Assembly (NCBI GenBank): GCA_910592205.1
Contig: CAJVPJ010000474.1
Coordinates: 1-24,110, forward strand
Source of the DNA: Paraglomus occultum
Taxonomy: Eukaryota > Glomeromycota > Glomeromycetes > Paraglomerales > Paraglomeraceae
Direction of reading: 5' to 3'
DNA length: 24,110 nt
The notes under the pieces were generated by a model. It had not been told where the DNA came from. It saw only the letters and a program-made list of their open reading frames with translations, and made no database searches. Within the stretch, counting starts at the first letter, position 1; every line of letters begins with the position of its first letter. The position numbers were made by a program, and so were the translations under genes. Shown in pieces: positions 20,529 to 24,110 of the stretch.

Positions 20529-21991
20529 ATGAAGATAAATATTTCAAGTTTTTTACAGTACGTGTTGGAGAAATATTGAAATTTCACATAGACTGGGATT
20601 TTGATACTGATCGATCGTTTTGATTTTGACAACAGATACGAAACGTTCAAGATAGTAAAGGTTCAAGAGTGAGTATATATTCTCAATAGTTCTTTTATTC
20701 ATCGTTGCCTCCTTTCCTCTTTTACATCCGTGTTCACATGGTAACATCCTACTTTCATTTGTATTTTAGCCAAAGACTCGGTGCTCTGTATCGGCTGTTT
20801 CAGTTGGCCATCTTCGCATATATACTGTATACAATAATCGCTAATGAAGGATATCTCAGTAAGGTGCATACTGAACTATTACTACTTTGTCTGTTTTAGT
20901 TAGAATTCTCTATTAACCTTCTTCATCCCATTCAGGAACCTCCAGTCGACGGAGCAGTCAGAATATCTCTTCAGGCTCCAAAGACACTGTCGGCACCCTC
21001 ATACTGCAGTAACCCTCTCCCATGTATTTATTGGGGTGCAAACGAGAGTAAGTAAATATGAAAATCGAAACTACGTGTATCAATTTAATGAACATTTGTT
21101 TTACCGAAACGCTCATTCATTTACCCGTATATTCATCGTTCAGTCCAATTCCCATCGGACGGAGCCGGTGTAGCCTTTATAACGACCCGTGCGTCAGTTA
21201 CACAATACCCTCCGCCAACCGGCTGCAATTTTCTAACCCCATCTTCTCCGAGCGATGCTTGTATCTTTAACGCGAAAACAACACCGTCCAACGTTATTGC
21301 CAACAAATCATACATCGGTGACATTGAAGATTACACGTTAATGATCGAACATTCTATCCGAGGCAAAGCGACATCCATTGCAGTCCGTAACGGTTTAATG
21401 GACGGAAAACTAATGTCATCAGATGGAAAAACCGTCATCAAGGAATGGACCAACGCAACAAGAATGGCGGACAACCCCTCCGCAGATGGAGATATCCTCA
21501 AAGTAAGCGAATTGTTACAGGCTGCCGGTGCTGATTTGGATGCGCCATCAACTGCTCCCGGTGCTGCTCCAGGAGAAACGTACAGATCGTCTGGTATCGT
21601 GATAGTGATTGTGATTGAATATACAAACGTCCCGTTCAAAAAGAACGAGCTGTCCTACAAATATCTTCCTCAAGTGATAGATGGAAACGAATACAAAACT
21701 GTCGAGAGTTTGTACCAGTCAGATGGGTCGTACATATTAAAAGATCGACATGGTATTCGATTTGTATTTCAACAGCATGGGCAGATTGGTGAATTCAACA
21801 TGATTTCATTACTCCAAAACATTGTCGCTGGGTTTGCTCTATTCGGACTGGCTGGCATCATTGTTGAATTTCTCATGCTGAAGCTCTTGCCCGAGAAAGA
21901 GTTGTATGAAGAGGCCAAGTTTGAAGCGACAGATGACATTGACGCACTGCGCAAACACAAAGCCTATCATCTTGATGAAGAAAGTAAATAA
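20529..21991 (+). CDS. P2X receptor-like ATP-gated cation channel, copy B
   Basis: Five exons: 20529-20557, 20636-20668, 20770-20863, 20936-21047 and 21144-21991, giving 371 aa. Exons 2, 3 and 4 (33, 94, 112 nt) have exactly the lengths and phases of copy A at 2657-4081. YETFK (11-15) is the YxTxK motif; TM1 is about 28-46 (LFQLAIFAYILYTIIA). The ectodomain has the same four cysteines, a strongly conserved block NKSYIGDIEDYTLMIEHSIR through SSDGKTVIKEWTNA, and the GIVIVIVIEY strand. DRHGIRFVF, GQIGEF and TM2 (ISLLQNIVAGFALFGLAGII...) precede a tail KELYEEAKFE that is longer than in copy A (ends KAYHLDEESK). The VKG lysine of copy A is Asp here (VDG, D57). The ATG has a good context (CAACCATGA). 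A cation channel in a trimer is expected from the family; ATP gating is untested. Intact. Confidence 0.9.
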
Positions 21992-22523
21992 AAAGAAAAT
22001 GGTTGTGGCTGCTGTTGTGATTGGTTAGTCATTTTTGTTAATAGAACATTAGTAATATTTAATGTAATATTTTGCATGGGCCAATTTGTTTGTTAAAATC
22101 AATAGAGATGATATACCTGGATACACATTAATAATAGAAAATACTTACAAACATGCATTATCAGTTAGAGTGTAACAAGTGTCTTTCTTTTACAAATTTC
22201 AATGTCCCTTTATACGAGGGAAAAAGTTTGCAGTTGCATAATGCGTCGTGTTGCAGCTGCACAATGCTTATTAATTTTACAGTATGTGCGACACCAAATG
22301 CCAATAAAATGAACGCTTGCGATCATGCTGCCAAGATAATAGTCTTGTTCTCTTCAATGAAAAGTTGTTTAGCGATTTCAGCCCGCTGCCGTTGTGATTA
22401 ACCTAGCAAAGTAAAAGAAACTATGCTTTGAGGTGATGCAAAGACGAATCACAAAAATTAATTTTAATTTAAATATAATCATGTGACATGTTAACTTGCG
22501 TAACACTTATATGCGACAAAGTC
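21992..22523. other. Intergenic with uncertain coding relics
   Basis: Downstream of P2X copy B; an AATAAA overlaps its stop region. The interval 22153-22401 is open on the plus strand (82 aa, Cys-rich) and nearly open on the minus strand (RQRAEIAKQLFIEENKTI..., one internal TGA), which may be a decayed element; neither has family support. Confidence 0.4.
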
Positions 22524-23154
22524 ATGGGGGCGGAGAAAGCTAGAGACGCCTTTCATTCATGTATGAAACTGGATATTAAAAACATCCAAATACAGTCGAG
22601 CTTCCATAATACCAATAAAGAAGAAGCTTGAAGAGGAAGATATAATGGAAGGTGAAACCCACTTGGTTAAAGTCTGGTATCTCTATTACAAGTGGACTAG
22701 CATTTGGAAGGGACATAAAACGGGAATTCGAACAGGAAATCTTGACATGCAGTCTTCACACTTAGCTGCATTTGCTCCCTTATTTGCGAGTAGCGGAAGG
22801 CATCTATACAGCAGAGCAGCAGTCCACTTCCTTTCAGAAATCACTCGGTATCCTCAATTACGTCAACTTCTTCAACACGTCGACTCTATAAACCTTACAC
22901 GGGAAGGTCACTATTTTGCATTTGATGAAGCCTTGGAATTCTTTGGAGTCAAATACATAAACAAAATACGACATAAAGAAGTAACCGAGGACAATTTCAA
23001 ACGTCACATCAAATCTGCACAATCTGAACGAGCAATTACAGATCTGTTCTCAGAGCTCAGTGACGAAAATGTCAACCCTGGAGGGCACCAACGTCAATAC
23101 ATACTCGCATTTGATCATGCTATAGAGTACAACATAAACATAATGTATCAGTAA
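22524..23154 (+). pseudogene. Frameshifted fragment of a multicopy fungal family ('EGETHLVK ... LTREGHYFAFDEA')
   Basis: The main frame (22645-23154) encodes MEGETHLVKVWYLYYKWTSI, a GNLDMQSSHLAAFAPLFASSG block, and SINLTREGHYFAFDEALEFFGVKYI, ending in TAA. I recall similar proteins as a large uncharacterised family in arbuscular mycorrhizal fungi, possibly linked to mobile elements. A preceding segment in another frame (ATG 22524: MGAEKARDAFHSCMKLDIKNI...) looks like the upstream part of the same protein, while the main frame is itself open back to about 22567 (...IPIKKKLEEEDIMEGE), so one frameshift near 22600-22620 is likely. The protein seems truncated at its N-terminus and probably its C-terminus. 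Lies just upstream of, or inside, the broken gamma-glutamyltranspeptidase gene. Family recall is from memory and not checked. Confidence 0.6.
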
Positions 23155-23340
23155 TAATAAAAAACTCTTTTACAAGAAATTTTATCATAGAACGACCGTA
23201 TTTTATCCGTGATTTTTGTTCAGTGGGACAAACGCAGCCGATAGAAAAGAGAAAGAGGTTCTGTATTTAGCGAAATTTGAACCAGTACAAAATTGATGTG
23301 TATCATAATAATAACCAAACGCATTACCATGTTTTAAACT

Positions 23341-24110
23341 GGATAACTACAAGGCAAGTGAAATAACTGGGACACAATGGTATGCTACGTAATACATTTC
23401 TACAATGTTAATAATCTTTGGATCTCTTGTATTAGATCAAAAGACAGGAATACTGCTTAATGACGAAATGGATGATTTCTCTATACCAGGCACGCCCAAT
23501 TACGTCGGTAGGTGAAAGTTTTAATGTTCTAACAAGTCTGCCATTATATGACAAAAACGCGATTTTTATTATGCATGTGACAGCACCTGCCAAGAGACCA
23601 CTATCCCGGCAATAATAGAAAATAATGGCGAGATCGAGATGGTGCTTGGTGCCAGTGATGGCGCCAAGATAGTAACAGCTTCTCTACAAGTAAGCCCTCT
23701 TGTTCTGCTAAAGAATCTATTTTATTGAGGAAAAGCGCCGTAGACTGACTGTTTTCTTTGTCAATAGGCTATAATAAATGTCTATGACTTTAACATGAAC
23801 ATTTTGAAAGCGATAGACATTCCTCGCGTACATCACCAGCTATTGCCAAACCAGATTAAGTTACCCGTCTCGCCCATTGCTTCTACTAGACGTAAAAAAA
23901 AAACTAACGGGCTCATTTTTCGTATGCAAATAGGTCATAGATGAATCCGGATACCCTCAAGAACTCATTGAAGGGTTTGTTTGTAGTGCGAGGACATATT
24001 GCTTGTAAAGTGAACGATTACCTTTGTATGTTAACTTGTGTTTTCATATTTAGGTGACGGTTGTCGATATTTCTCAAGGAATGTCCGAAGTACAGGCTGT
24101 TATGCGCTTC
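23341..24110 (+). pseudogene. Gamma-glutamyltranspeptidase, small-subunit part, degenerate, runs off window
   Basis: Exon-like blocks match the GGT small subunit in order: IIFGSLVLDQKTGILLNDEM and DDFSIPGTPNY (ending 23507), KRPLS then TIPAIIENNGEIEMVLGASD (23584-23689), AIINVYDFNMNILKAIDIPR and VHHQLLPNQ (from 23768), VIDESGYPQELIEGF (from 23934) and VTVVDISQGMSEVQAVMRF (24054 to window end). Active GGTs cleave glutathione at the cell surface or vacuole and need an N-terminal threonine of the small subunit. Lesions: an in-frame TAA at 23390-23392; the catalytic GTTH...NGM region reduced to scraps (TGGGACACA then AATGGTATG) with a frameshift; the segment between NYV and KRPLS missing; a frameshift at about 23600-23612; a frameshift between LIEGF and a remnant RGH (about 23980). 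The large-subunit exons are absent upstream, where an unrelated repeat-family fragment lies. A sequencing artefact is unlikely to explain all lesions. Confidence 0.82.

Noticed and set aside
21133-21960. Minus-strand ORFs opposite P2X copy B
   Set aside because: Antisense shadows of exon 5.
22153-22401. 82-aa Cys-rich plus-strand ORF and the opposite minus-strand frame
   Set aside because: The plus frame has no motif; the minus frame looks more coding-like but has an internal TGA and no start or splice support.

Overview
The window looks like nuclear DNA of an early-diverging (non-Dikarya) fungus, most likely an arbuscular mycorrhizal fungus or relative (Glomeromycotina/Mucoromycota). The grounds are: intron-rich genes with short introns (about 70-240 nt, GT-AG, fungal TACTAAT-type branch points), an AT-rich background, an HSPA12-like Hsp70 of the kind greatly expanded in these fungi, an 'EGETHLVK...LTREGHYFAFDEA' protein family that I recall as multicopy there, NLRC3-type leucine-rich repeats, and P2X receptor-like channels, which are known from early-diverging fungi but not from Dikarya. 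The species call is inference. The exon structures below were worked out by hand from splice sites, reading phase and protein-family similarity.

Layout. Nt 3-329 (+) is the 3' end of a leucine-rich-repeat gene built from near-identical 84-bp tandem units. Nt 2657-4081 (-) is a complete five-exon P2X receptor-like gene (copy A, 363 aa). Nt 7013-8320 (+) is a four-exon membrane protein with a PPxY motif. Nt 8769-9890 (+) is a seven-exon YbaK/aminoacyl-tRNA-deacylase-domain gene. Nt 9.9-14.4 kb is gene-poor and holds a 190-bp TIR/TA-flanked MITE, a second related MITE end and two minisatellites. Nt 14475-17041 (+) is a complete nine-exon HSPA12-like Hsp70 gene (568 aa). Nt 18504-18668 (+) is a U1 snRNA gene with a TATA box. 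Nt 20529-21991 (+) is a second complete P2X gene (copy B, 371 aa) with the same exon plan as copy A, in inverted orientation. Nt 22524-23154 (+) is a frameshifted fragment of the multicopy fungal family. Nt 23341-24110 (+) is a broken gamma-glutamyltranspeptidase gene that runs off the window.

The genes do not form an operon-like pathway. The most notable features are the inverted pair of intact fungal P2X genes about 16.4 kb apart, whose ATP-site-like residues differ between copies, the U1 snRNA gene hidden under meaningless ORFs, and the LRR array whose substitutions cluster in the exposed-surface codons. No tRNA, rRNA or CRISPR was recognised.
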